NCBI RefSeq assembly: GCF_018446385.1
Contig: NC_055996.1
Location: forward strand, 16,045,317 to 16,109,316
Direction of reading: 5' to 3'
Source of the DNA: Zingiber officinale
Lineage: Eukaryota; Streptophyta; Magnoliopsida; Zingiberales; Zingiberaceae
DNA: 64,000 nt
Shown here: in pieces, positions 54,473 through 64,000 of the stretch
How the letters are laid out: each line of letters opens with the position of its first letter
Position numbering within the stretch: position 1 is the first letter of the stretch
Made by a program: the position numbers and the translations under genes
Notes under the pieces: generated by a model
What the model was told of the DNA's origin: nothing
Seen by the model: the letters and a program-made list of their open reading frames with translations, nothing else
The model's database searches: none

Positions 54473-55540
54473 TCATATACATGAAAGTCTGCATAAAATT
54501 ATAAAATCTTATGGACTTGTAGATCTACATGAGAATCTTGCGTCAAGTTTATAAGTTTTATGGCTCCAAATCTAACTCTTGATCAAGTCTCTACCCTAAA
54601 TTAGATCATTTGAGTCGGGCAATGGTGCAATGGTTAACTCTTTTAAATAAATAATTAAACATGTAAGATTTGAATCATATTTGCAGTATATTATAGGGAT
54701 TTTTATTTAGTGAGATAATAACTCTAAGAATGTTGATCCCGTGGATAAAGCTTCATGAGTATTTTTAATTTACAATGACAAATAGAAAGTTTTATAAGAT
54801 TAAATTGGTTACTAATTAATCAATTCAAATAATTAAATATTATTTATTATTATTATTTTTTTGAATGGGTGTCCTATCATCCAATACTTTACCTTTTTTT
54901 TTTCCGATAGTGTACATTTATTTTTAAGCATGTTCATCTATTATTTAAATGATAACAATTAATTACAATTACTGTAATACATATTTGGGGTGACTGTATA
55001 GTGAATCTATCTTTTATAATACATATTTAATTTAATATTCTAAGTTATTAAGACTTTAATCTACTCACTTAATAGTTATATATTAGTTATGAATTATACG
55101 AGAGATCTAAGTTAGGAATAATTACGAGGATTAGGATAAATGTACACAATTCAACGTGGAAAAGAACGTACTTTTAATAATAAAATAAAATGGGACGATT
55201 ATTTGAGGAAACAAGAACGTTTTTTATTTTTTTTTAGTTTTGCCAATTATTGCCTTTGAATAATTTTTTATAATTAGTTTTTTTATAATTTTCAAAAGAT
55301 GAGAACTTTGAAAAAAAGGGAGTTGCTAAAAGAAATAATTGAGCTACGTAACGGGCCTATCATAACGGACTCCTACATATTGCCATTGTAACAGTTATTT
55401 CCTTTTAGACTTTTATTCGACCCCCCCTGCAGCATCAAATCAAAGCACGGGCTTAGCCGACGGAGAGCCAAAGGCATCATCGTTGCCGGCTGCTTCGCCC
55501 AAACGCGTGGGAGCGATCGTATACAAAATAGTGTATTGCA
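54473..55540. other. Intergenic AT-rich stretch and promoter region of the EAR gene
   Basis: AT-rich sequence without recognisable gene or repeat structure. The last 150 bp become GC-rich and form the probable 5' untranslated region of the gene starting at 55541. Confidence 0.6.
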
Positions 55541-58500
55541 ATGGAGGGGGTGGGGGCCCGTCTGGGCCGGTCGTCGACACGCTATGGGCCGGCGACGGTC
55601 TTCAGCGGACCTGTGAGGAAGTGGAAGAAGAGGTGGATCACCCTTGCCGCCCCCAACAACTCCGCGGCGGCCAGAGTCAATGGCAACGCCGCCCGATCCC
55701 ACCTCCTCCTCTACAAGTGGGCCCCTGTCTCCTCCACGCCCGCCGACAGCACCGCCCAGCCGGAGGAGCCCCCGCCGAGGAAGTTCCGATATGTACCGGT
55801 AACTGCTTTTTCTTTTTCTTTTTAGAATTGCGATTTTGTTTCCTTCTATAAAGTTGGTTTTTTTCCCAGGATTCAAGCAGTAATTCTGGTTTCCCCTCTT
55901 TCTAATGATTTTGAACTTCGATCCATGTCTCAAGTTTGGTATTTTCTCGTGGATGAGGATTATTTTTTGTGGTTAGGTGCGATTTGGATACTGTTCTTGG
56001 ATTGTCACCACCTTTAGGGTTTATCATACCTTTCCCTCTATCGATCTGTTTTCTAAGATCAAAGATCTGATCTTGCTCTTTAGGATCTTAATTTGCTTAT
56101 TTAGACCTTGGCCGGTTCCTATTATGATTATAATATTTCCAATGATGTAGTCTTCTATGAAGTTTAATGAAGGGACGATCCATGTATGTAGCTTATTCTA
56201 AATAATTAGGGCTACATGGCTTGATGAGGAGGATCATGATCATGAATTCATAATCGTCTCCAACAATAAAGAAACCCTTTTATGTCTCTACTCATAGGAA
56301 ATCAATTATAGAGCATAGGAGATAAAAACAACTAAGACAACCAGAGCTTCGTGCAGTTTTGCTATTGCAATAAGTTTTCTATCAAGTATTTTGACTTGAT
56401 TCCAAGGTTTTTGTCAAAGTAAGTTAGGAATTAGAAAACCTTTATGTGAATTCTTAAGGCTATAAATTTCACTAGGTATATATCCTAAATTAGGTCCATG
56501 GTTTAGCACATAGACTTTCCAATAAAAAGAATACCATCATTATAATACTATCAGTGAAACTTAGCACAGATTTTCCTAGGCTGTTTGCCTGGACACATGA
56601 CTTTTTAGTGTGTGGTTCATTTGAACTAATATACGCTATGAGAACAAATGTGGCTTCTGTGAATGAACTAAGAACTGTGACCCACTTAGCAATTTCATTT
56701 TTCCCCCACACAACTGGAATTTGTACCATTCAGAGCAAAACATATCCAAAGATGTATCTTAGTGTGATAAAATGTTTGTATCATGTATTTAAATATAAAA
56801 TATGACGGTCTGCTCAATGAAACCTACTTTACCACTAATAATACAACTTTGGATACAATCCATCTATGTTAACCGGTTCAACAATTCTTGTCTGATAGAA
56901 ACTTGTGTACAGATTAGATTTTTTTTTTTCCAATTTTCTTTAGGAAGCTACGCTATAACTGAAGCTCCAAGGTTTACATTTTTTTTATTAGTTTTTGTGA
57001 CCATTATTTCAGGTTTCCTTTCCTTCCCAACCTACATGTCATATTTCAAATCGTGTTTTTACTTTTTTGGTTAATAAGGAAAGTTCTACAAAATGATGGT
57101 TATACCTGCTATGTTATATAACTCTGAATGTTGGACTATAACTGGAACACATAAGAAGAAGATGAGAGTTGCAGAAATGAGGATGTTAAGATGAATGTGT
57201 GCATATACAAGGATGGACAGAATAAGAAATGAAAGCATTAAAGAGAAAGTTGGAATTGCATCTATTGAGGAAAAATTTTGAGAGAGACGTTTAAGATGAT
57301 ACAGACATGTACTTTTGATGACCAATAAATGTTTTAGTTAGGCGATGTGAAACTATGACAAATACGCACACCGAAAGAAGAAGAGGTAGACAAAAAAGAC
57401 TTGATTGGTAATAATAAAATAAGATACAATTTATTTAAGTATAGATGATGATATAGTAGGAGATAAAGTCTAATGACGTAGAATGATCTATCTAGCTGGC
57501 CCCACCTAGTGGGATAAGGTATGGTCCTTAATAAGGAAAGCCTACTATTCTTTGTCCATACCATTTCCTTAATCAACATAAAAAAGGAAATTGAACCATA
57601 ATACAATGTTCATAGCTTATGCTGGTATTGATTCCTTGTGCATTTAGTTAACCTGGCAAAACACATTGAACACAGTAATGTAAAGAGTTCGAAATATCAA
57701 TCTAAAATTGAATCTGGCCATTGATTGGAAGATTTTATGCTAATAATAACCTGTGTTAATGTGTTGTACTAGTTAACATAGGTTAACTATGCTAATGATA
57801 ACCTAGTCAAGAGTTGTCTACTTGGAAGTGGAGAGGTAATTGCATTCATCTCTACCATCCTCTCCTCCACTCAATTGGGAAAGGTGATGATGGTGGTCGA
57901 TATTTGAGCATGGTCAAGCAACTCGCCATGGACTGGTGGTGATCTAGCAGTGGTCCGATCTGATCTAACAACCATCATGCTTTGGCAATCTTCCAGCGAC
58001 AAGTTCTAGCAGTCGATAGTGGTTCGACAGTCTAATCTAACCACCACTGATGGTCTATTGACCAACAGTGGCAGTCAGTGATGGTCCAGTCATGAAGATA
58101 CGAGATGGTCTAGTGGCAGCTGAAAATGATCTTAGTTCTGATGGTGTTAAACAGTTAGTGAGAAAAAAATGGTATATTGGTGTTTTATCATTTTCTTCTT
58201 GCTCTCTTCCAAAGCTGTGCATATATGAGCTTATCAATTTTGGAGGAAAAGAGAGACCAAGGGATGCCTCCTGATCACTCCATAGTCAAGTAGCAGATGC
58301 TCTTCATACTTTTCCACTCCCTCCCCCTCCATTTGGCTCCCTTCTTCCAAACAATCACTACCTGACTACCCTATAGCTGTTCTTGTAGTATGGTTTTCTT
58401 ATCATTATTTTGGACTTTAGAGCATAGTCTTGCATTACGATATTCCATTCACTCATAATCTATGGCATGTAAGTTGTCTAAATTAGTACAACAAGGATGT

Positions 58501-61500
58501 TATCTTTCTTTCCAATTTTTATCCTTCTGTAAGACTTGTTAGTATATGGTTATTAGATTTTTGTAACCAATGCAGATTTCTGTTCTCGAAGATCAAAAAC
58601 AAGAGGACGCTGAAAAGCTTGATGAGACAAATGAACCTAGTGATGCTGACCCTTCCTCACAGATAAACCAGAATGTTTCTTCTAATGCGAAACCTGACAT
58701 GAACGACAGTGTAATGGGTGAATCTGTGGCGGTAAATATCTCTGATATCATCTATCTACTACTTCTTTCTCAGTTGATTTCCCTTATGGTGACTGGAGTA
58801 ATAGCTCATGAAGATGGATGAAAACATTTAGTATGTACCCATGATTATCTAAATCTTGCCGTAAAAGTTTTTCATTTAGGATTTATTGGTTACATAGACA
58901 TAGACAATGGCATAGCCAATGCTGGGCTGCAGTGGGTGCAGCGCAGCAATTTCATCATTTTCGTCATGAAAATAAAGAGTTAGTGTTGGGCCAGCCCAGT
59001 GGAGCCCAGCAATTTCATCATTTTCATCATGAAAATAAGGTGTTCACCGGGGAACCGGCACTAAATCATAGTCCAGTGCTGGGCTGCACTGGCCTCCCTG
59101 TGCCTTTTTCACCGGCTGAGAAGCACGCGTTCACTGGCGCCAACTGCCCTGCGCTCTTTCCGGCGCCAACTGTTTGTAATATGGCCCAGGGCAGTTGAAG
59201 ATCCTGGCTATGCCATTGGACGTAGATCATTTTCATTTCACCTATTTCTAATGCTTCTACAAATAATTAATGCTTGTCATGCAATGGATGTTTGAAAACT
59301 TAAGTTTCCTTCAAGTTACCTGAACAAGTTAATGATGGAGTGATGATATAGATTGTTTCACAATGCCAGTAATCAGTTATTCATTTAGGATTTTCTTTTG
59401 GTAGTCTCCAGCCTGAAAGGATGCTCTTAGGCTATGTTTACTTCAATATGAAAGTAGTGGAGGAAAGAGTTAAATGATTTTTCGAGGTAGTGGAGGAAAG
59501 ACTTAAATGATTATCTCATCCTCGTACTTCCATAATTATTACACTTGGAAGTCTTTGGCAATAAAGCTCAATGTTTCTTATTAACAATTTTTAAAAAGGG
59601 CAAAGTGCACAAAGCTCCCACTAATGTGGGTCCCAAGCAAGGGTCCGACCACATTTTTATTAACAATATTTTGTTTAATTTTAATTTTTGTAGTTATTTC
59701 TTGTGTGATTAATTATTTCAAATTTTTATAATTTAGCTTGTCCTGACTACTTCCAATTTTTCTAGATTTTATTTCAAATAGTGATCAATTTTAAATTAGG
59801 TTTAATTCAGTTTCAGTCATGATTATTATTTTTTTTTTCAAATTATTAGTTTTTTTTCAGGTGGTAGTTGATTGCTTTACGTCTTTTTTTCTGTGAACTA
59901 TATTTAATTGGGTTAATTGCAGTATCTGAAATTGTAGTAAATCTATTGTGCCGAAAAACTTTTGTACAAAATTGTGGATTGAAGTGCTTACACATGGCAT
60001 ATTGCCATGTCATATAGGATATTCCAATAAAACATAATTATAGGATATTTCAATAAAACATAATTGAAGGAAAAAATAACCTTGATTCCCCATGGTAGTC
60101 ACATTTAGTTAATCCTCTACCCTCATAGCTATCACCTCCATTTGCCAGTGGTGCCCTTGCCCCACTATTTATCATCAATGATCTCAATCTGCTGAAAGTC
60201 AATTGGCAGTGATAGGATTCTATTTTCTTGTCATGTTTTTGTTGAAATATACTTTATGATATGATTCTATTTTGTCTTGTTATGTTTTTCTTGGAATATA
60301 CTTGATGATATGTTGAAGGGGAGCCTTGGCACAACGGTAAAGTTGTTGCCGTGTGACCAAAAGGTCACGGGTTCGAATCCTGGAAGCAGCCTCTTACAAA
60401 AAAGCAGGGTAAGGCTGCGTACAATGGATCCTTCCCCGGGATCCCGCATGGTGGGAGTTTCGTACACCTAGCTGTCCTTTTATACTTGATGATATGTTAT
60501 ATGTGTTAGGATGACGACTTGACAGACATGTCAGCATTTTGCAATTTTCAAATGAAAAACTATTGACGTGATAGATTTTTGCTATTTCAAGTGCGTGTTA
60601 GAGTTGTCAAAACTCATAAATTATATGATATATGTAGTAACTGACACTATTTAATTTAGATTTATGAGGTTTATAGTCGTTTTTACATTTAGGTGGTGTT
60701 CTATTCTTTCATAGGAATCGGAATGGGAATGAGAATCATAGTATTACGGAATGGAAATGGGTATGAGCATGGATATCATTCTTAAAAATAATATTTGGTT
60801 AGTTGAATATTTTCTATCGGAATAAACCAAAATTTCTTTTTTTTACCCTTAGAGAAAAATAGATGAGAGAGGAAATATGATGAGAGAGAAAGTGTGATGA
60901 GAGAAAATGAGCAAAGGGAGTGTGATGAGAGAGAGGATGAGGAGAGAGAAAATATGATGAGAGAGAATGTGTGACAGGATAGAATGAAGAGAGAGAAAGT
61001 GTGATGAGAGAAAATAAAGAGAGAGGGTGTGATGGGAGAGGGAAAGTATGATGAGAGAGAAAGTGTGATAAAAATAAGGAAAGAGAGTTTGATGGGAGAG
61101 AAAGCGTGATGAGAGAGGATGAGGAGAGAGAAAGTGTGATGAGAGAGAAAGTGTGATGGAAGAGAATGAAGAGAGAAAAAATGTGATAAGAGAAAATGAG
61201 GAGAGAGTGTATGATGGAAGAGATTGAGGAGAGAGAAAGTTTGATGAGAGAAAAAGTGTGATGATAGAATGAGGAGAGAGAAAGTATGATGAGAGAGAAC
61301 ATGATATTAAAGAAAAATTGAACAAATATATTAAGGGGTATTTTCGTCCAAAATTTAATTTTCATTCTCATTTCCATCAAAACTCAAGGGAGGAGGTGAG
61401 TTTCATTAATATCCAAGTTTTTGGGTTTCATTCCAAAATTTTAATTTCATTCCCATCAATTAAATATAAGATTTGAAAATGAATCCATTCTCAAATCCCT

Positions 61501-62395
61501 AAATCAAACGTCACCTTAATCCTCTTATGAGAAAGGATAAAATAGGTGAAAGGGATCATCTACTCTTTGAATTTTTACACTTTGAATTTTCTTTCCAAGC
61601 CAACAACATAGGTGAAAGGGATCATCTACTCTTCCGTCTCCTTTCCATCACCCCAAGTAAACAATAGGGTAGGAATTATGACTGTTTTTTCTTACCTTTC
61701 CATTTCGCTTCACAGCTGCTTCAGATTTCCTTCAAGTTAACATAGCCTTAGCGCGTAAGGTTCTCCGCGCACTAATCATTTATTGGTTTTTTCACTGAAC
61801 CCCTTGTCATTGCACTAGGCTAGCACTAAAGTAGTATTCAGCTTCCTTTCTAAAATATGATGCACTTTATTGTTGCATTCTATGTACCACTCAATCTGCC
61901 TCAGTAGGTCATATTCTGGACTTGAGGTATTCTTCTTCTTTTGGTTGATGAAATTTCAGGTTTGTCCTTTCGTTTGTTTGTTTGTTTGTTTAGGCATCAC
62001 ATAATTTTCTGAACATTTTTCTTGCTGATCTATATGCGCTAAGAAATCCCTTATAATCTGTTTACTTGGATGAAAAATATGGGGCAATGAGGGAAAATGA
62101 TACAGAATATGTACCAAGTAATAGATGGATCCTGAATCATGTTTTTTCAATTCAGGTTTCAGATACGGAGCAAAATTCTGCAGATGATAACAACCTAGCT
62201 AATTTGGACTTGAATTTGGGTTTGAAAGCTACTTACAACGAGAGAGAAACAAAATCCAGAAACAGTGGTTCAGATGAAGGTGATCAGGTGGAGAAAATAA
62301 ACTTAGACGAGGAAATTGAAATGAACAACAGAACGGATTCAGAAGTGCCAAACAAGTTGAAGAGAAAAAAGCTATCGCCCCTGACCTCGAAATGA
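55541..62395 (+). CDS. Three-exon gene, 217-residue nuclear-type protein with EAR motif
   Basis: Exons 55541-55798, 58576-58731 and 62156-62395; donors GTAACTG and GTAAATA, acceptors AATGCAG and ATTCAG; all introns phase 0. The start is MEGVGARLGRSSTRYGPAT, then FSGPVRKWKKRWITL (a conserved-looking basic block), HLLLYKWAP and PPRKFRYVPV. Exon 2 is acidic and Ser/Asn-rich. Exon 3 has LANLDLNLGLKA, an LxLxL EAR motif of the kind that recruits TOPLESS-type corepressors, and ends KLKRKKLSPLTSK, a likely nuclear signal. I recall similar plant proteins annotated as Snf1-kinase-interactor-like or unknown, but cannot confirm it. A role in transcriptional repression is inferred from motifs only. The gene appears intact. 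Confidence 0.8.
55799..58575 (+). other. Intron 1 of the EAR gene
   Basis: 2777 bp, T-rich, with a LINE 3' fragment (57076-57545). The short ORFs inside (for example 56554-56805) show no conserved feature. Confidence 0.75.
57076..57545 (+). mobile_element. LINE (L1-type) reverse transcriptase 3' fragment
   Basis: Translation on + gives PAMLYNSECWTITGTHKKKM, then RVAEMRMLR, MDRIRNESIKEKVGIASIEE and, further on, a Lys/Arg-rich RKKRR. This is the C-terminal region of plant LINE reverse transcriptase (MLYGSECW, VAEMRMLRW, RNE.IRE..GVA.IE). Several stops make it a dead fragment. Confidence 0.75.
58905..59218. mobile_element. hAT-like MITE, 314 bp
   Basis: Inverted ends CAATGGCATAGCCA and (complement) CAATGGCATAGCCA. 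Flanks gacataga (58897-58904) and gacgtaga (59219-59226) match 7 of 8, as for a hAT duplication. Inside, gcagcaatttcatcatttt-type sequence occurs twice (58945 and 59005). The ORF across it is incidental. Confidence 0.75.
59600..59655 (-). mobile_element. Au SINE 3' fragment
   Basis: gtgcacaaagctcccactaa followed by gtgggtccc and agggtccgacc resembles the reverse complement of the Au 3' region (compare gggatcccgcatggtgggag in 60315-60480). No A or B box. Confidence 0.5.
60315..60480 (+). mobile_element. Au-type SINE with 18-bp target duplication
   Basis: Pol III boxes: A-like tggcacaacgg (60327-60337) and B box ggttcgaatcc (60370-60380). The sequence ggggagccttggcacaacgg through aaggctgcgtacaatgg and tggtgggagtttcgtacacc is the plant Au SINE. 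The target duplication tatacttgatgatatgtt is exact (60297-60314 and 60481-60498). Au ends in a short T run rather than poly-A, as seen here. Confidence 0.93.
60692..61515. mobile_element. PIF/Harbinger-like MITE with TTA target duplication
   Basis: Ends GGTGGTGTTCTATT and (complement) GGTGACGTTTGATT, flanked by TTA on both sides (60689-60691, 61516-61518). Inner subterminal sequence is also inverted (ggaatgggaatgag on the left, cattctcatttcca-type on the right). 824 bp, no transposase. The middle is a purine-rich minisatellite. Confidence 0.7.
60855..61310 (+). repeat. Purine-rich minisatellite (gatgagagagaaagtgt)
   Basis: Degenerate units of about 17-40 bp built from gtgatgagagagaaa and gaatgaggagagag run for about 450 bp with a strong purine bias on +. 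The two long - frame ORFs here, rich in the residues L, S and H, are its mirror and not genes. Confidence 0.9.
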
Positions 62396-62876
62396 GACTC
62401 TGATCTATCATGTCGGCTTTCGGTTGTCATGCTGTTTAGCTCACCTTCATTTGAATTTCAAGCTGCAAACGTATTCTTCATGTCTCAGTTTGCTGCTTTG
62501 GATCTGTTGGTTATTTTGGAGCCATGGAACTTCTCTCTCTGATTAAATTTGTATCTTGTATGGATTCTTTTTATCGAATGGCTTCGTTATCATGAACTGA
62601 TGGCGCCATTTAACTTCTAAGAAACTTTATAACATTTTGCCTTTTCCCTTACAGTGTGCAAGGATCTGATTTGGTTTCCTGCGTGATAAGTTTTCCCTTC
62701 AGATTCTATAAAAGAATGGCTTCGCTCAAGTTTAGTTTTCATTCAAAATTTAGTCATCTTCTTGAAAGAGTTTTAGCGTGCTTTGCTGTGAACCCTCCCA
62801 GAGTGGGTCAAAATGGAGAAAATCGATTGAGGTGGTGGTCAAGATCAAGAAGAAGTCAAAGATATTAACAGTATTA
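62396..62876 (+). other. 3' region of the EAR gene
   Basis: Probable 3' untranslated region (T-rich to about 62,640), then AT-rich spacer. An ORF of 70 codons at 62656 shows no conserved feature. Confidence 0.5.
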
Positions 62877-62879
62877 ATG

Positions 62880-63640
62880 ATGCGTCCAAGCTAGCCATAT
62901 GGCCGGTCTGGTGTGAGTGCTCGCTTGGGCTTCTCGCCTGGACAGACTTCCTATCTCGACTCAGGGATTGAGTCACATGACCAAGTGGGTCGATCAGTTG
63001 ATCAGCCATCCTTTCCAACGAGTAGATAAGGCTATGTCCGACATACCGCTCATTTGATCGGATCGATAGGCCGATTGGACATATGACTCTGCAATAAAAC
63101 GATGGGCCGACTGAAGAACGATCAGTTGACCACATTTTATAAGGTCAAGTTGGCGATCTACCAGTCGAGGGGCAGTTGGTCTGCTCAACGTGGGCTCCAT
63201 GGGCCCACAGTACTGTACTCTTTTGAAAGTTTATGCCGTCAACAGTAGAGAATGTCCTAGGGTAAATTGTACTTTAGAAGCTTCTAATCTGTCATATGAC
63301 AAGGATTTGCGTGCTCGTTTAAGGAAAGATGTCAGGGATACTTTTCAACTTATCTTTTCTTAGGAAGACTTTGGAAAACGTGCATATGCTTTGGGATGTG
63401 TGCACAAGCACTATAGTGGAACTATAAAAGGGGGTCTCCTACAGGCGATGGTATGTGATACTCAATTATTCCACACGTTTTCTGCTACTATTTATTTCTA
63501 CTATTCTCTTCGCCTGAACCGAATACTGATTTGAACATCGGAGGACCAACGTCGAAGACCTCTTCCTTGGCCCGACACTAACGCTCCTGTATTGCAGGAT
63601 AGTGTGGAGTCTTCATCCAGTCAACAATGGAGTCACGTTC
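62880..63640 (+). mobile_element. Gypsy (Tat-like) LTR fragment
   Basis: A ctataaaaggggg TATA region (about 63423) is followed about 110 bp on by TTGAACATCGGAGGACC and GAAGACCTCTTCCTTGGCCC, matching the U5 block of the G1 and G2 LTRs. Ends and target duplication could not be fixed. Copies of tcgatcagttgatcag-like sequence occur near 62990. Confidence 0.55.
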
Positions 63641-63811
63641 CCAGCTAACGGTTTTCTCAGTTTTTGAGCAGGATCAGCTTGTATTCTGAGGGTATTTTCA
63701 CCTTAGGAAAGTGATAACAAGCTTCTAAACCACCCACAAGTTTCATTATTTTTCTTCCTTCCTTCAGAGTTTCAATCGTTTCCTTTCTTTCAATACATTT
63801 ATGATAACAAA

Positions 63812-64000
63812 ATGGGGGATGTGGTATCGGAAACATCGAACAGATACAGTGGCAATGATCCAAAGTTAAATTCGCAATCATCTTTATTCATTTCAAACAG
63901 GGATGATGCCTTGAGCTGCCAGTCTCTTCCTTACCCAAAACACTACTTGTTTACCAGCAATTCTCCTTTCATCAATGAGGAAGGGCTCGACCGTGCTGAC
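63812..64000 (+). CDS. Partial ORF at right edge, unknown product
   Basis: ATG 63812 opens MGDVVSETSNRYSG and stays open for 63 codons to the window end (FTSNSPFINEEGLDRAD). Ser/Asn-rich, no recognised domain. It could be the start of a gene or an exon. The family is not recognised, and a chance ORF of this length is possible. Confidence 0.35.
   Translation, partial: MGDVVSETSNRYSGNDPKLNSQSSLFISNRDDALSCQSLPYPKHYLFTSNSPFINEEGLDRAD

Larger units (their letters stand above)
58732..62155 (+). other. Intron 2 of the EAR gene
   Basis: 3424 bp carrying a hAT-like MITE, an Au fragment, an Au SINE and a Harbinger-like MITE (listed separately). The remainder is AT-rich with a tttgtttgtttgtttg run near 61,975. 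Confidence 0.75.

Noticed and set aside
58932..59198. 88-codon ORF in intron 2
   Set aside because: Lies inside the MITE with a duplicated core; no conserved feature.
60814..61380. Two long - strand ORFs rich in L, S and H
   Set aside because: Translations of the purine-rich minisatellite; low complexity, no start context.

Overview
This is plant nuclear DNA, and almost all of it is transposable elements. The evidence is plant Ty1/copia and Ty3/gypsy families, initiator-Met-tRNA primer sites next to copia LTRs, an Au-type SINE, CACTA, hAT and PIF/Harbinger elements, and GT-AG introns in a host gene whose first exon is GC-rich. A monocot is likely. A Zingiberales (ginger-like) genome is my guess from the general look of the repeats and is not proven.

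Layout. Positions 1 to about 54,220 read as one large nest built on a single Tat-lineage Ty3/gypsy element (called G1 here). Its pol runs on + (1071-1320 and 9406-11642), its antisense extra ORF runs on - (51329-50336, then 38306-36973), and its 3' LTR is on + (about 53247-54222). Into G1 have gone: a copia element at the left edge (only its 3' LTR, 1-1070); a gag-only SIRE-like copia element (1321-9405, target duplication caatt); a CACTA transposon (from 11643, target duplication atg at its left end); an Athila element (ORF fragment and 3' LTR, 32912-36678); and a copia element on - (38307-50335). The CACTA transposon carries a solo copia LTR (13347-14259), a second Tat element G2 (14652-25951), and the 5' end of another copia element (27491-30622). 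The - strand copia element carries a solo LTR (42252-44875) and a hAT MITE (45151-45703). A gypsy LTR without target duplication (30623-32911) joins two unrelated truncated elements. It probably marks a recombination deletion that removed the right end of CACTA, the end of the G1 integrase and the 5' part of Athila.

Positions 54,220-64,000 are gene space. They hold a last-exon fragment resembling the C-terminus of a plastid FtsHi protein (54258-54472), an intact-looking three-exon gene (55541-62395) for a 217-residue probable nuclear protein with an EAR-type repression motif, and the start of another ORF at the right edge. The two introns of the EAR gene contain a LINE 3' fragment, a hAT-like MITE, an Au SINE with an 18-bp target duplication, an Au fragment, and a PIF/Harbinger-like MITE filled with a purine-rich minisatellite.

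The most unusual signal is in the LTRs. Several carry arrays of short hairpins whose two stem arms change together from unit to unit: AAGTCC-stem-loop-stem'-GGC units at 58-305 and 7560-8085, and AATCGATC-N4-GATCGATT palindromes in a copia LTR, in that element's body, and again in an unrelated gypsy LTR. The other major oddity is G2: its two LTR copies are in inverted orientation, yet the unit is bounded by an identical 5-bp target duplication (atatt), and the flipped LTR promoter points into an intact 702-codon, three-exon antisense ORF.
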